Notes under the pieces: generated by a model
The model's database searches: none
Seen by the model: the letters and a program-made list of their open reading frames with translations, nothing else
What the model was told of the DNA's origin: nothing
Assembly: GCA_025602915.1 (NCBI GenBank)
Contig: JAHLJZ010000009.1
Span: 1 to 64,000 of the forward strand
Direction of reading: 5' to 3'
Origin: Paraphysoderma sedebokerense
Lineage: Eukaryota; Blastocladiomycota; Physodermatomycetes; Physodermatales; Physodermataceae
Length of the DNA stretch: 64,000 nt
Translations under genes and position numbers: made by a program
In this document: piece by piece, positions 46,827-59,100 of the stretch
How positions within the stretch are numbered: position 1 is the first letter of the stretch
How the letters are laid out: each line of letters begins with the position of its first letter

Positions 46827-48200
46827 TTACCATAACGACATGACTAGATCTTCTAATCCCTTCCTGTATCTCTTGTCCAGTACAAACGTCAAAACTGGGT
46901 TCAGAAAGCAATTTAAGCCTATAAATATGATGGCAAAGCTGTCCACCCATGCGGACACATCGTGCCCTGATATCATGGTCACTAAGAGTGTGTAATCATA
47001 TAGAGCCCAAGAGACCATGTAACCCATGCATAAATAAACTGCCCGTTTTATCAGGATCCGCTCCAACTTTTGCGCCGGGGATAGTGACTTGAAGTACTTG
47101 AACGGATTCGGTATCGGCGAAGCGGTATGGCTTTTGCCACTTTTGTGTGGTGTAGAAGATGAATTTGGGACAGGAGGTAGTACTCGGCGGTCACCAATGT
47201 TGAAAGTCGGGGAGGATGGAGAAGCCGAGGTCATAGGGAAAGTCTCTGGTTCAAGTTCAATCGTGCTCATCAATATCGGCGACACTTTTGGCTGAATCGA
47301 ATGAACGACGATATCCGTTGGATTCGCAGGAGCGTCGTTTGTATTGGAATCCCTTACGAACGTTTCGTATCCATCATCACTGGCACCGTCCGAAGGCGGA
47401 ATGCGAGGTTCTACACTTGACCCTTCTTCAACGTCACGAACAGCTTTTGCCCTCGGATGGGGTTCAGCATCTACTTCCTCCTGGTTCTGTTTAGAGGCCG
47501 ACCGTTCTCTCGACTTTCGAATCGCTTCTTGATTACTCCTGTAATCCCACCATATCCTTGTGTAAGAATAAAATAAGAAAAGCGCAGTCGTATTGACACC
47601 GAATATCAGGATTGACCGAAGAGTCATATTCAGGGGTTCACTAGACTCCAAATCAAGCATACAATAAGTTTGCGACGGTTGCATTTTGTAAGAGGGATTG
47701 AGAAACAACGGAATGGTGGATAATGCAATTGAAATCAAGTAGGATACAGTCAACCATGCTATGCATCGTGCTTTGGTGAGTTTGTACATGTATCGTATAT
47801 GCAAGAAGCGTTCCAGGGCCAGCAAGAACACCGTCATGACCGACTGCGAGGCGAGAAGTTGATTGACGAATCCGTTAATACGGCAGAAATTTTTGTTGTT
47901 GAGGAACCAGTTATCTAGGCTATCTGATGTACCTATTTCTGTGGGGGTGATGAAGAAAGCAATGCGAAAGAACAGCGGCAGATTGAATGCGGCGGTAGTG
48001 AAATCACAAATGCAGAGATTAAGAAGGAATATATTGGCGGGAGATAATTCCATTTTAGAACGCTTTGTGACAAGCAGGAAGGTGAAATTGATGACCAGGA
48101 CGAATATAGCCAGAAAGACTAGAATTTGAGATAATAGTATAGGGTTCGGTTTCGACCCCGAATGTGACAAATGCTGCGACATTTCATGATACGCATTCAT
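46827..48200 (-). CDS. Class A GPCR homologue 4, intronless, 457 aa
   Basis: A single exon; the ATG at 48200 is the first in frame, and MSQHLSH could be a later start. It has the same class A landmarks as the array at 18.8-24.1 kb: LNLCICDFTTAAFN in TM2, the TM3 Cys in NFCRINGFVNQ, ALERFLHI at the end of TM3, TYCMLDLES in ECL2, SWALYDYTLLVTMI in TM6 and NPVLTFVLDKRYRKGLEDLV after TM7. The last nine residues (EDLVMSLW) nearly match receptors 1 and 2 (EEMVMSIW, EETVMALW), suggesting a conserved C-terminal signal. The third loop is long and disordered. It lies about 23 kb away from the array and on the opposite strand. Confidence 0.85.
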   Translation of the reverse strand: MNAYHEMSQHLSHSGSKPNPILLSQILVFLAIFVLVINFTFLLVTKRSKMELSPANIFLLNLCICDFTTAAFNLPLFFRIAFFITPTEIGTSDSLDNWFLNNKNFCRINGFVNQLLASQSVMTVFLLALERFLHIRYMYKLTKARCIAWLTVSYLISIALSTIPLFLNPSYKMQPSQTYCMLDLESSEPLNMTLRSILIFGVNTTALFLFYSYTRIWWDYRSNQEAIRKSRERSASKQNQEEVDAEPHPRAKAVRDVEEGSSVEPRIPPSDGASDDGYETFVRDSNTNDAPANPTDIVVHSIQPKVSPILMSTIELEPETFPMTSASPSSPTFNIGDRRVLPPVPNSSSTPHKSGKSHTASPIPNPFKYFKSLSPAQKLERILIKRAVYLCMGYMVSWALYDYTLLVTMISGHDVSAWVDSFAIIFIGLNCFLNPVLTFVLDKRYRKGLEDLVMSLW

Positions 48201-48450
48201 GGCGGAGTAAAATATTCCATGCAATGAACTCTATCTTTCGAAGGAGGATGGGAATTAAATAATTCTCAGAATTTATGAACATTCGGTATTAGTCAAGAAG
48301 TCCCCGCATTCTTGTGGACGTTACAGTCCAACTCTTCGCCGCACAGCATTGGTGATACAGCCACCCGCATCATGATTCAGTGGTACCATGGGTGACTATG
48401 TAATCATTCTCCATTGTACTCATGCTTCACGCTCAAACATTTATTTCTCT

Positions 48451-49163
48451 TTATACAAAAATCGTAGCCAATGAAAACGAAATAGACAATACGACAGCAG
48501 TCATCCAAGAAACGGGGTTGGCCGAATTTGGATTTCCTTTCACTATTTTGAAATATTGACTGCAATGCCAAGATTTGTAAGTTCCGTCCTTCGATGATAC
48601 CTGCATATGATATAACAGAAGAAAAAATAAGAAGAAGAAGTTGTATGAGAACCTTATCATCAGAATGATTCTTTCTTCTCTCTTCTGTAACTATTGGACT
48701 AACCAGCGCACCGGAGATAGCGACGCTACAGATGCACTGTACATTTCGCACCTTTGGCCACAACTCACAGAAAATGAATCTTTTGAGACGGAACAAAAAA
48801 CTATACCTTTATCCTGACATAATATTTTTCACCCTCCGGTACCTCGTTGGGCACAACCCATTCAGTTTGAGTATTCTGATTTTCAAACGGATCAGCGATG
48901 GTTTTCACCGCTTTATCATAGATTCTGTTGGCCTGGGTTTCATTATATTTGAACAGTGATATCGCAAACGGTGTAAAAGAATCGTTGTATGCTTTTGTCC
49001 ATTTAATTTGCACTTTTGAATTCGTTGCCCAAACGGTGGTTTGGTTGGGTTGGGTGAGACCGATCTCGTTGGTACAGATATCAGCGAATAACTGGGATTG
49101 TGCCAAGCCAATGAATAGAACAATACATATTCCAATAGCAAGATTCTGGGTGTCGGTTTTCAT
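48451..49163 (-). CDS. GPI-anchored Kre9/Knh1-type cell-surface protein, 168 aa
   Basis: Exon 1 (48807-49163) and exon 2 (48451-48600) join in phase 0 over a 206-bp intron. A signal peptide (LAIGICIVLFIGLAQSQLFA) starts the protein. The single domain has the pattern of the Ser/Thr-rich GPI-anchored wall protein family (Kre9/Knh1-like): TQPNQTTVWATNSKVQIKWT, TEWVVPNEVPEGEKYYVRIK and VSSKDGTYKSWHCSQYFKIV. A C-terminal hydrophobic tail (WMTAVVLSISFSLATIFV) after NPNSAN looks like a GPI-attachment signal. Relatives act in beta-glucan or wall organisation. A small cassette within the intron could be an alternative exon, but it adds nothing conserved. Confidence 0.82.
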
Positions 49164-50074
49164 CTGCTCTGTTCTCTATAATGGATGCGAATATGGTGAA
49201 GGGAATTGAAAATGTGCGGTTTTTGTATTTGTCGACCCCAGCTAGAGAAAGTGCAAAGCCTACGGGACACAGGTCATGACTGTTGGCAAAAGTGTGATGC
49301 CCCCATGGGGGAGTGGAATCCTGATTGTCGATTGTATCAAATCGCACGGAGTCCTGTGTGCGGTGCATCTGGTTCGCTGTCCGCGTCCGTCGGCATGCAG
49401 CCTGCAGCCCTGTCCATGTCATGAACAAAATTCTCCGTGTTGGTCGTCAGGTCGCAGGGGTCCACTTTTTTTTATTATTTCAAAGGGACATTTTTAAATT
49501 TATTCCGAGTTATACAAGTTGCCAAGGAACTGTGGCCTATGCATGGATGTCCCAAGATGGTCATTGCTCCTTCTTCTCGTTCCGTCGGAATGGATTCCAT
49601 GAATCTAGGCCTTGGGAACAGAGAATTGCTGCCCAGTGCCCACCATATCTCGCTGCGCCAACAGATAATAAATTCACATTTGTGGAATGTACACACTACA
49701 CAGTACAATCAAAGTGGAAGACACACAAATTCCCCGTCGCACATAAATTGGTGGATAATATAGACAGCACTAGCAGGAGTGAGTAATCGCAGTTGGAAGG
49801 GAATGGAAGGCAATGGACAATCGCCGAAAGGGGCGCAACAATGTGGCGGTGGGGCATCACGTGACGTGGGACAGCCTGAGACAATGGGGAATGTGGCTCA
49901 ACGCGTCCGTAATTCTGAGTCGAATCGGCCGAAAATGATTCATTCCTGCTGCTTTAAAATTCCCTTTTTTCTCGCTTCCATTCCCTCCCTCTTTCATTCC
50001 CTCGTTCTTTTATATCACTCCATTGTTGCTCTGTAGTCTACTGAAGCATAAGCAGCAAATAGTGTAGTCTGATC
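49164..50074. promoter_or_regulatory. Divergent upstream region of the GPI-protein and F-box genes
   Basis: 911 bp between two divergent genes. Overlapping frames exist (for example 49325-49786) but use non-ATG starts and lack protein-like composition. A CACGTGACGTGG string at about 49858-49869 contains E-box and CRE-like cores. Confidence 0.4.
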
Positions 50075-52501
50075 ATGGAGCAACTCCCCGACGCCCTCAT
50101 CTCTCGCATCCTCGCCTATTGCTCCCTCCCTCAGCTGTTCCATCTCCAGAGAACAAACAAAACATTCAAAACACTTTCTCAGAATGTCATCAAATCTCGT
50201 CTCTCCTCCCACACAGACCCTTTCATCGCATCCTTCAAGCTCTCATCTCTGGGTGGAAACAGGTCTAGCGGCAGCAGGGGAAGGAATTCGCCGGTGCAAA
50301 GTTCAGCTCCTACCCCAACAGCGACTCCTTCGACACTCTCCCTCGACAAAATCATTTCAATGTACAAAAAAGATTCCAGCTGTTCAGCAACTCCTCTATT
50401 CCATATTCCATTCATCATCTCCGACATCAACTTTGACTCCAAAACACTTCAAATATCACCGTCCCCATCGGCATCAATCTCATTGCCAGAAGAGCTTTCG
50501 TCTTCCTCTGTTCTTTCTTCACTTCCTAGAATTACCCACAACCCAGACTCTAGTATCACAATTTCTTTCTCCGTCGATAAATCGAAAACTCATGTATGGT
50601 GGTCTTTGCTGTTTGACTTGGAATTCAACATGGACAGGGAATTACAGTCAGAAGTGCCGGATTCACTGCATCGCATTAGAGTTGTAGACTACAGCCAAAC
50701 AGGACCTTATTCTAACTCGATTGACAACCCACTGTCAGGAGTGTTTGTGCAGAGTCAACTGGACAGAGTAAGTAACAGGTGTACGATCGACAGTGAAAAT
50801 CATCCTGTGTCAAACCCAGGAACAGAGACAAGTGAAGGACGAGTGGATGGAATAAGCGAGGACACTTTGGTTCAGGTCATGCGAAACGTCATTTACAAAT
50901 TCGAAAGTGTCGTTCAATTCGAGTTTTGGGAATGCCCGCCGATTCAATCGCGATCCCGCTCCAACTCTGATTCGAAAAACCCAAAGGATCATACAAATCT
51001 ATCTGTCGACACTCTTCAAGAATCCAGAACGTCTCCGCTTCTGTCACCGCTGACATCCTCTATCAATTCACCTTCAAGGTCTAATTTTACGTTATCGCCA
51101 GATTCTCCATCACAACTCTCTACCAACGCACGATCACGTTCTCCTTCCCCATCACCCAGGACAAACGCAAATACAAAAACTTTGAATGTTCGAATATATC
51201 CACTCCATGTGTCATTTTCATACTTGTACAGATATTTCAATTCAAAACCGTATAAAGATGCAAACCGGCTTCCAGTCTTCCCTGTTGATAAAGCAAAGTG
51301 GCTGAAAAAGGTGATAGAGGAAAAAGGTGTGACTTGGTATAGAGGCTTTTGGGACGTCAAGGAGTTGCTCGAATGGTTATGTGAGGATTTGATCAACGGA
51401 ACTATCGAAAGTCGAGGTAAGAACGCTCGAATTGATAATGTTGCGATCACCGACCACCAAGGAAAACTGACGCAAGAAATCGTAGAAGCTGACGGCAAGC
51501 AAGGGAAAGGTCGGCAGATTCCGACTGTAAAGTTGGGTGAGAAGCCAAGTCAAATACCTGATATTCATACGCCTGATAACGATAGCGTAGTTTCTACCGC
51601 GGCTAAAGTTGGAATGATGTATTTGTCTTCACCCTCAGAAACGCCTGCTAAGCAAAGCGCAAAGCCTGCTCCTATTATTACCCGCGAATTAATAGATAGT
51701 TTTCAGTCGGACCAGCCCGAGTCAACGAATCCTGTTTCTGAATCTTCCGAAATCGAATCAACAATTCCATCGAAGCGTCCCCGTCAACCCTCTCCATCGT
51801 CATCAGGCGAGTGTTCACCTCTTGTGTCACCTCAACAATCAGTTTACGATTTACCTGCAGCCTCTGGACAAGTGTCATTAAGCAAATTGCGAACCATGTC
51901 TCGGACACCTTCTCCCTCTCCTGCAAAGTCACCTTCAATGACTAAACCCCAAAAACAAAAGCAAAAGAAACAAGCGTCACAGACGAAACAAAAATTCTTC
52001 ATTCCGCCTTCTACGTTATCTCACTTGTTAACTATGTTATCGCATTACTCGTCTCTATTCAAACTCTACACAACCGTTACCCCTTCATCGTCAACCGCAA
52101 AGCCCAATTCTTCCACAGTCATTGTACCCTCTTCATCACAACTCCAAGCTCGACGAAAATCAATCACACTCTCCAAATCATCTTCCCCTGCTATATCAGA
52201 ACCCGGACTTGAATCGAAAATTTCAAAAACCGATCCCAAGTCTGCTACATTACCTTATTCTTGCTCTTTTTCAAATTTTCAAACTCAATATCCAAGATCA
52301 ACGACTCCAAGATACCCTTCCTTCACAACCGGTTGGATTAAAGTTCCCAGTACAGGTGTATCCCACAGCAATAGCGATCAAAGAAATGAAGGTACAGGTA
52401 TAAGTTGTTCTCATACGATCACCAGTGCTGGAATCATAGAAAACAAAAGTCAAAGTGTTCAACGGTTTCGAGATAGAAGTGGTATTTTCGGGGCTGAATA
52501 G
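50075..52501 (+). CDS. F-box protein with long disordered region, 808 aa
   Basis: A single long open frame from an ATG in good context. The first 40 residues form an F-box (MEQLPDALISRILAYCSLPQ then LFHLQRTNKTFK), which would bind Skp1 in an SCF ubiquitin ligase. Folded-looking pieces follow (HVWWSLLFDLEFNMDRELQS; IYPLHVSFSYLYRYF; EKGVTWYRGFWDVKELLEWL), set between Ser/Pro-rich disordered stretches with many SPxP motifs, probable phosphorylation sites. No WD40, LRR or Kelch repeat is visible, so the substrate is unknown. The last 150 residues are encoded by sequence that has been copied downstream at about 53750-53860. Confidence 0.8.
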   Translation: MEQLPDALISRILAYCSLPQLFHLQRTNKTFKTLSQNVIKSRLSSHTDPFIASFKLSSLGGNRSSGSRGRNSPVQSSAPTPTATPSTLSLDKIISMYKKDSSCSATPLFHIPFIISDINFDSKTLQISPSPSASISLPEELSSSSVLSSLPRITHNPDSSITISFSVDKSKTHVWWSLLFDLEFNMDRELQSEVPDSLHRIRVVDYSQTGPYSNSIDNPLSGVFVQSQLDRVSNRCTIDSENHPVSNPGTETSEGRVDGISEDTLVQVMRNVIYKFESVVQFEFWECPPIQSRSRSNSDSKNPKDHTNLSVDTLQESRTSPLLSPLTSSINSPSRSNFTLSPDSPSQLSTNARSRSPSPSPRTNANTKTLNVRIYPLHVSFSYLYRYFNSKPYKDANRLPVFPVDKAKWLKKVIEEKGVTWYRGFWDVKELLEWLCEDLINGTIESRGKNARIDNVAITDHQGKLTQEIVEADGKQGKGRQIPTVKLGEKPSQIPDIHTPDNDSVVSTAAKVGMMYLSSPSETPAKQSAKPAPIITRELIDSFQSDQPESTNPVSESSEIESTIPSKRPRQPSPSSSGECSPLVSPQQSVYDLPAASGQVSLSKLRTMSRTPSPSPAKSPSMTKPQKQKQKKQASQTKQKFFIPPSTLSHLLTMLSHYSSLFKLYTTVTPSSSTAKPNSSTVIVPSSSQLQARRKSITLSKSSSPAISEPGLESKISKTDPKSATLPYSCSFSNFQTQYPRSTTPRYPSFTTGWIKVPSTGVSHSNSDQRNEGTGISCSHTITSAGIIENKSQSVQRFRDRSGIFGAE

Positions 52502-52639
52502 ATTTTGATGCCAATATTGAATAATCATTCAATATGGCATGACCCATCAAACTAAAAACAGATAAAGCAGGGCACCAAAAAAAGTACAAAACATATAAGA
52601 GAAACCTGTTGTCGTTTAATTTTACCAAAACTGATTTTA

Positions 52640-52975
52640 GCTAGTTAGGCGGAATTATATCAATATGCTTCTTTTAAACTGTTCTCTTGTATCATACGCA
52701 TCCTTGTATCTCTAATATCAACATTAATTCACACCATTCCACTTCCAAATTCATGAAGAATCAATATAAAATAGTATAGATTGCATGGCACGAGCAGAGA
52801 AACGAATGAAACGTAAAAGAAAAATCTGATGTAGTTAGCTAGGCGAAATTATATAGTTATGTTTGGTAAACCGTTTTCCTGTATCATATGCATCTTTGTA
52901 TATATAATATCAATATTCATTCACACCATTCCACTTCAATTCATAAGTAAATAAAAATCAATATACATGTGTCAT
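52640..52975. repeat. Tandem duplication of about 130-195 bp after the F-box gene
   Basis: The block starting taggcggaattatat at about 52644-52770 recurs, slightly diverged, at about 52842-52970, including the shared string tattcattcacaccattcca in the second copy and its near match in the first. It is non-coding. Confidence 0.75.
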
Positions 52976-53199
52976 AGATACATCTCGTATTTATTTAATT
53001 TCACTTTCCGTTTCCTGTCGTTGTACGACATCCCTTCAAAAGACCTCATTGATTGAGCCTCGAAAATGAGAATACCAAGCCCCCCAAAACCAAGGGGTAT
53101 CTTTTATTATCTTTTAGTATAATCACAAGTAAACCGGTACGATAATGTCCTAACTTGAAGTCAACAATATCTTTCAATCAATATAAATATAGAAACTGT

Positions 53200-56100
53200 T
53201 TAACTAGGCTCCAAAGGCGTGGTAATTCTCTTAGACCATCTACGCAACGCATTCGTGTTTTTAGCTATACTTTTCATAACATCGCTCAACGCAGCAGCAA
53301 AAACAGATAAAATAAACCCAAAAATAACAGAAAGTATAATCACAACCAAACCGGTACGATAATATCCCAACTTGAAGTCGTCAATTCTAAAAGGTAATCC
53401 GAACGCTAACACCAAAATACTACATATGATTGACATTTTTTCTAGGGTATTCAGAGTTTGGTGAACGTAGGGATTGTATTTATTGTACGTCATGTGACTA
53501 GTTAAGAGAGATATAATGGTTTGGAGACCGGTGTATCTATTTGGTTGGACAGGTCCAAAATCAAAGCACGGTTAGGTGGTATTTCGTTGGAGTTTCAAGG
53601 AACATGAAATCTTACTGGGAGAAGAATATGCTGATGGCTACTATAGCCTATTTTTGTAAAAGTTGTAGTATAACAAAATATTGAAATTCAGTTTAAAATC
53701 GGTAATCATAAACAATTCCTAGGGCCATTCAAGTCTAACTAATTTTGATGTTATTCAAACTCTACACGACCGTTGCCCACTCATTGTCAACTGCAAAGCC
53801 GAATTCTTTCACAGCACTTGTACACTTTTCCTCAAAACTCCAAGCTCGACGAAAATCCATCACATCATTCCATTTTAATATCATAAACAAAATCAAAACA
53901 ATGTATATGCATAGATACGACTCGCATCTTTTAATTTTACTCACCGTTTCTTTCTTTGTAGACGTCCCTTCAAAAAGGGTCTTTGATGAGTCGCAAAATT
54001 AGAAATATCAAGTCTTAAAAATCAAAGGGTATCTTTATTATGATCCAGAATTACATATCCGTTTTTCAACAACTTAGTATAATAAATATAAAAATGGAAA
54101 CTGTTTAACGGGGCTCCAAGTCAGTATTTCTCCTAGACCATCTCCAAGACGCATCCGTATTCTTAGCAATACTTTTCATAATATCGTTCAAAGCAGCACC
54201 AAAAAAATAAACCCAAAAATAACAGAAAGTATAATCACAACCAAACCGGTACGATAATATCCCAACTTGAAGTCGTCAATTCTAAAAGGTAATCCGAACG
54301 CTAACACCAAAATACTACATATGATTGACATTTTTTCTAGGGTATTCAGAGTTTGGTGAACGTAGGGATTGTATTTATTGTACAGTCATATGACTTGCTA
54401 AGAGAGATATGATGGTAAGGACAATTTGGAGACCGGTGTATCTATTTGATTAAACAGAATCAAAATCAAAGCATGGTTAAGTGGTATTTTGTTGAGTTTA
54501 GAATGACATATAATCTTACTGGGAGAAGAATATGCTGATGGCTACTATAGCCAATTTTTGTAAAAGTTGTAGTATAACGAAATGTTGAAATTCAGGTTTA
54601 AAATCACCATCGCCGTGCAAAATCTGTCGAGATATTCGTCTCCATCTTTCCCATGATTCTCCTTTGAATTTGGTTTGATAGTAGATGAAACAGAGAAAGG
54701 CAAAATAAACGGGGATGCCGATAACGTAAATACTGAAAGTCAAACATTTGTCAGAACAATTTGTTTTCATTCTATGCTAATAAATACACCATACATTATC
54801 GATCCAATACCGAAAGGAAGGTCTTGATACCACCAATCCGTATAGCACACTAAGGATACTTCATCATCTAGGAAAAAACCACGTCAGCTTTGGCGAACGC
54901 GGTCAGCGAACCTCTTAAAGCAATATAGCAAACCTAAATATGCTTTTCCGTCGTCCTCTAAGGTACAATCGAAGAGGGAAAGTGACTTGGCGGCAAGATG
55001 TACGTACAATATGGAAAGCGAAGCATTGAATATTTTCATGAGAGTCAATCCGAATGGACGGTGATTTTTTTGCGGTTTGTTCCTATGATTCAGCATTTCG
55101 ACTGTCGTACTTTGATTATCTGCTCCAAGCAGTTTTCTTACGGTTTTAATGATTGTGAAAAAGAGTATGACGATTGACGTGGCAGTGAACAGCACAATCG
55201 GAAGAGACAGGACTATTCGTAATTTTTGACTGAAGTTTAGAGACGATTGGATAATGCACTCGGGTGAAACAAATTCAACATTAAAATTCATGATATTGAA
55301 GTAGTCAATGACAGTGAGTAGCTCCGGCGGCCAGTCAAGTCTGACCTTTCGCAATACCCATATCGTTTGTAGGAAATTGATAAGAATATTGATCAAAGCG
55401 AATCTAGAGAAGGGATTAATTATTAAGGAAATCCAAATTTCGTGCATTCAAAATAATTACCCAAATTGATAGATTCGCATTCGCTGAAGAAATTGAAAAA
55501 AGATGACCACTCCCGAAAATACGAAAAACGCAACAATGGTCGGCATAATATTCATCATCCGGCACTCGCGGCACACTGCGCCGAGACGATAGTAATTTTG
55601 CTGACATTCCGCGCATCGAACTCCTTTATAACCATCACCGCAGGTGTTTTCGGCAGTGCCGGGGCAAGCATCCATCTTTCAGCCAAAAAAGGTATTAGTT
55701 TAGTCCACATCTATCGATAACAACACAAATGACTTTAAGCAAAGACAAAATTGATAAATAAAAACTCACTGGAAAACAAGGAAGAAAAGTATTGTTATCG
55801 TTACTCTTCCACCATCCATATTGTGGCAGCGGAGCAATTTTCCCATCCGTGCTTGAATATTTATGTTAGCCACTCAGTGGAAGATCTTGTGAAGCCATGC
55901 ATGAAAGTACCTGCAGATTGCACCTATGATCAGAACAATAATTTAGTATGTGTTATGTATTTGAGAAACTCGTGAAGTAGACCCACTAACCTAACGGACA
56001 TGCTTTACATATTTCGCCTGTTCCGTTAGAAAATATGTTGTTGTATAGTCCTATGAATAAGCTAGAGTTAATGCTCGCTCGCTGTATACCGAAGTAATAA

Positions 56101-59100
56101 TAAAATTGATCTACCAGGAGGGCATGTGAAAGTAAATTGATAAACGCAATGGTTGGATGTCACGTTTGCGGCATCGGTTGCATAGACACTGAAGTTAGAA
56201 TACGGATGGCCACCACCGCTTTGTTCGGCATCAAAGAACAACTGTATATCATGAAACGAGCTCCCGGCAGCAAGCCTTTGGCCATCTAAAGTTCGAAAAG
56301 CCCCTTGAACAGGTACAGAAGTCAAGATAAAAGTTAAATCTGGATCGTCGACGTCGGATGCCTGCAAGAAGAAAGTAAAATTGCGAGAGGCTCCAATGAG
56401 GAAACTTGTCGGCAACTCGATTTGTGGTGGATTACATGAAATTTGCGGTGGGTCATTCACCGCAAGTACGGGAAAAGACACATGATACGAGTATAGCCCA
56501 TTATTAACGCCGTCCGTGTACGTTATGTTGAAACGTTGATGACTTTGATTTGTTTTGGTGAAATAGTTTAAGGGCGGTACGTACAAAACTTGATAAGGTG
56601 GACCTTTGACTTCGGACCCCTCTCCAAGAAGAACTCTGCTTCCCTTCTGGATATCCACATAGTATATCGCACCATTGATATCCAAGTTCGTTATTTTGGT
56701 TGTAATTGTGTCACTTTCATCAATATCGTAAACGTCAAACGTGAACAAGACTTCCATATCCTCGTAAACGGTAAGATTTAAACCGGTTACGTTCAGAATG
56801 GGGAGATCTAACAATGATGTTAGCTGGCTGAAAATAAAATCATGGCACTAACATAATTAAAAAAGGAATATAGTACCATTGACCGGCCGAACATTAAACG
56901 ATATTGTCCCGTTTACTGTGGAATTGAGATTACCATCATTCGCCATGAATCCGAAAGAATCGGTCCCATATTTATTTGAAAATGGCAAGTATTTGAAGGA
57001 TGTATTTTGTGTAAATCCCACAGCAAGTGTCGTAATTTGATTCCACGACGTTGTATTCGAATCATATGAGGTATAAAGTACTCCTTTTATTGGCAAGGAC
57101 AGCACAATGACAGTTATTTCCGATGCAGAACTGTCAGGGTCAGTCGTTTCTAATGAAAAGGTCACTTCAGTATCTTCGTCCAATTGATACATCCGATTTA
57201 TCGGTACAGGTGGGTCGGGAACAGCAATAACGGTAACATTTGCCACTTGGATGCTGGAGTCTATTACGAAGAAACATTAACATAAAATCAGGGTTGTGAG
57301 TTAACTAATATGAAAATTTACCGGCATTCCAAGTGTCACGGGCCTTAAAATTAAACGAATCATTTCCATTAAAATCCTGATGGGGTACATACAAGACACG
57401 GAACATGGAATGCGTGACAGCGATGGAACCCGAAACAGTATCAATCAGCGCGCCCCTATCACCGTTGATGCTCAGCTGGTACAGTGTACCGTTGGTGGGA
57501 TTTTTGGTAATGTATATTGTTACAGAGTCGTCGACATCCGGATCACTGGCTTGGAATTGAAGTATCACTGACTGTTCCTCGTTAATGGCAACACTCAACG
57601 CCAAGGCAACTGGAGGGTTATTGGTGATACCGGTTTTGAACACAGAGCGTGTAGATAAATCGTTATATTGAGTTCCCACGAATACGGTGACGTTGAGGGT
57701 TGCAGTCAAAGGAAGGTCGACTGTTGTAAATTGACTATGAGAAAAAAATTTAGTAGCCGTAGTGTGTGATGGATTCAATTTGCGCAATCTTACCAACGAA
57801 TATTTTGATGCGAAATCCAAGTGACATCAGGGCATGTGTAATTTTGAAGAGTGGCAGTGTCCTGAAAAATTACACTACGAGGAGCGGCCAAGATACCAAA
57901 GTTCGTTCCTTCTATGATAACGGTCTAGGTAGCGAGATTCACGGTCAGGGTATACTCCCATACATTAGAAGAAAGATACGGATAGGCCAGATACCAACCG
58001 GGTTCTTTGAAGTGCTGCCGGCGGGGCTAATGCCAGAAATAGCCGGTTTCCCGTATGAAAGTGTACTAAGAGTACCATTCTGTCCGTAAACAGTGATACT
58101 GACGTTTCTATTTACATCGAAACCTTCGGGTGCATCGCACTGCAAGTCAGTGTCGTTCCAATGTTTACCATTGGCGCATGATCCAAAGTTTCCAACGATG
58201 ATGGAGATGTTGATGAAGATACAGGGGCTTGAAAAACACGGTCCAAAGTTCAATCCTCTGTCCATCAAATGTCAGAATTTGCAGGCTTGATATGATGAAC
58301 AACGGAAATATACTATACTTGATCCAGAGGGAAGCACCGGAAGTTGAAATCACTGGTGGATCAATTTGAGATATTTGAGGAGGGTCGTATGAGATATAAA
58401 TGATTTCTGTGCTGTTCACGAGACCTGTAATTGATAGAACGACTGATGCATTTCTACCAGTGCCTGTCTAGAAGTATTAGCGAGAGATCCCGGTCAAACG
58501 GTTCTGAGATTTCAATTCACCTGGAGGTGTGCGACAGGTCACCACTGATGCATTTACATGCTGCACATTGGCGCAGACTCGTTCTCCGATAAAAATGATT
58601 GCACTGTTATCGTAAGGTATAGCATTCCCCGCCGTCAATGTGATGTTATAACCAGCTGAATGGAAGAAGTATTAAAGATATGAACTAAGGGAAATATGAA
58701 TCGAGGCTGGCTTACCAGCAGGACCTTGTCTTGGTTGAACATCCGATATTATTGGTGTAGGAATATAGCTATAATTTTGAACGCTTACGCTTGGGAAATG
58801 GGATATATAAGTGAAGTTCACCGAAATATCAAAGGGACCTGTAAACAAAGTAATTAAGATTACACTCTGTTATCTTGTTTCCTTCATTTGATAAATACCT
58901 CCAGTACCCGGAGGAATGGTCGCCGATAAAACCGGGCCTATCCATTGCACCGCCTGACATGGCTGCTGTCCGAATTGAACGACCGGTAAGGCCGACCTTG
59001 CGGCAGGTGGTAAGGTTGAAAATGTGATATTTATAACTTCTCCTGCTTGTACGTAGTGCTGAAATATCGTGCTAATGTTGCTGATTTCAAAAAAATCAAA

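Larger units (their letters stand above)
52055..54607. repeat. Chimeric segmental duplication: F-box 3' end plus gene B 3' end
   Basis: Copy 1 runs from about 52055 (within the F-box coding region) to 53704; copy 2 runs from about 53750 to 54607. Matches include the F-box tail (52055-52165 with 53750-53860), the spacer (about 52980-53100 with 53920-54045) and the last exon, intron and end of the penultimate exon of gene B (53205-53704 with 54118-54607). Copy 2 lacks about 0.8 kb of internal spacer. A further scrap of the last exon lies at about 53117-53160. Confidence 0.85.

Noticed and set aside
48661-48760. Extra exon in the GPI-protein gene
   Set aside because: A segment between the two exons could be spliced in, but it is not in a compatible phase at both ends and the direct join restores the family pattern.
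49325-49786. Open frame of about 150 codons on the plus strand
   Set aside because: Non-ATG start, overlapping alternative frames of similar length, no domain or splice support.
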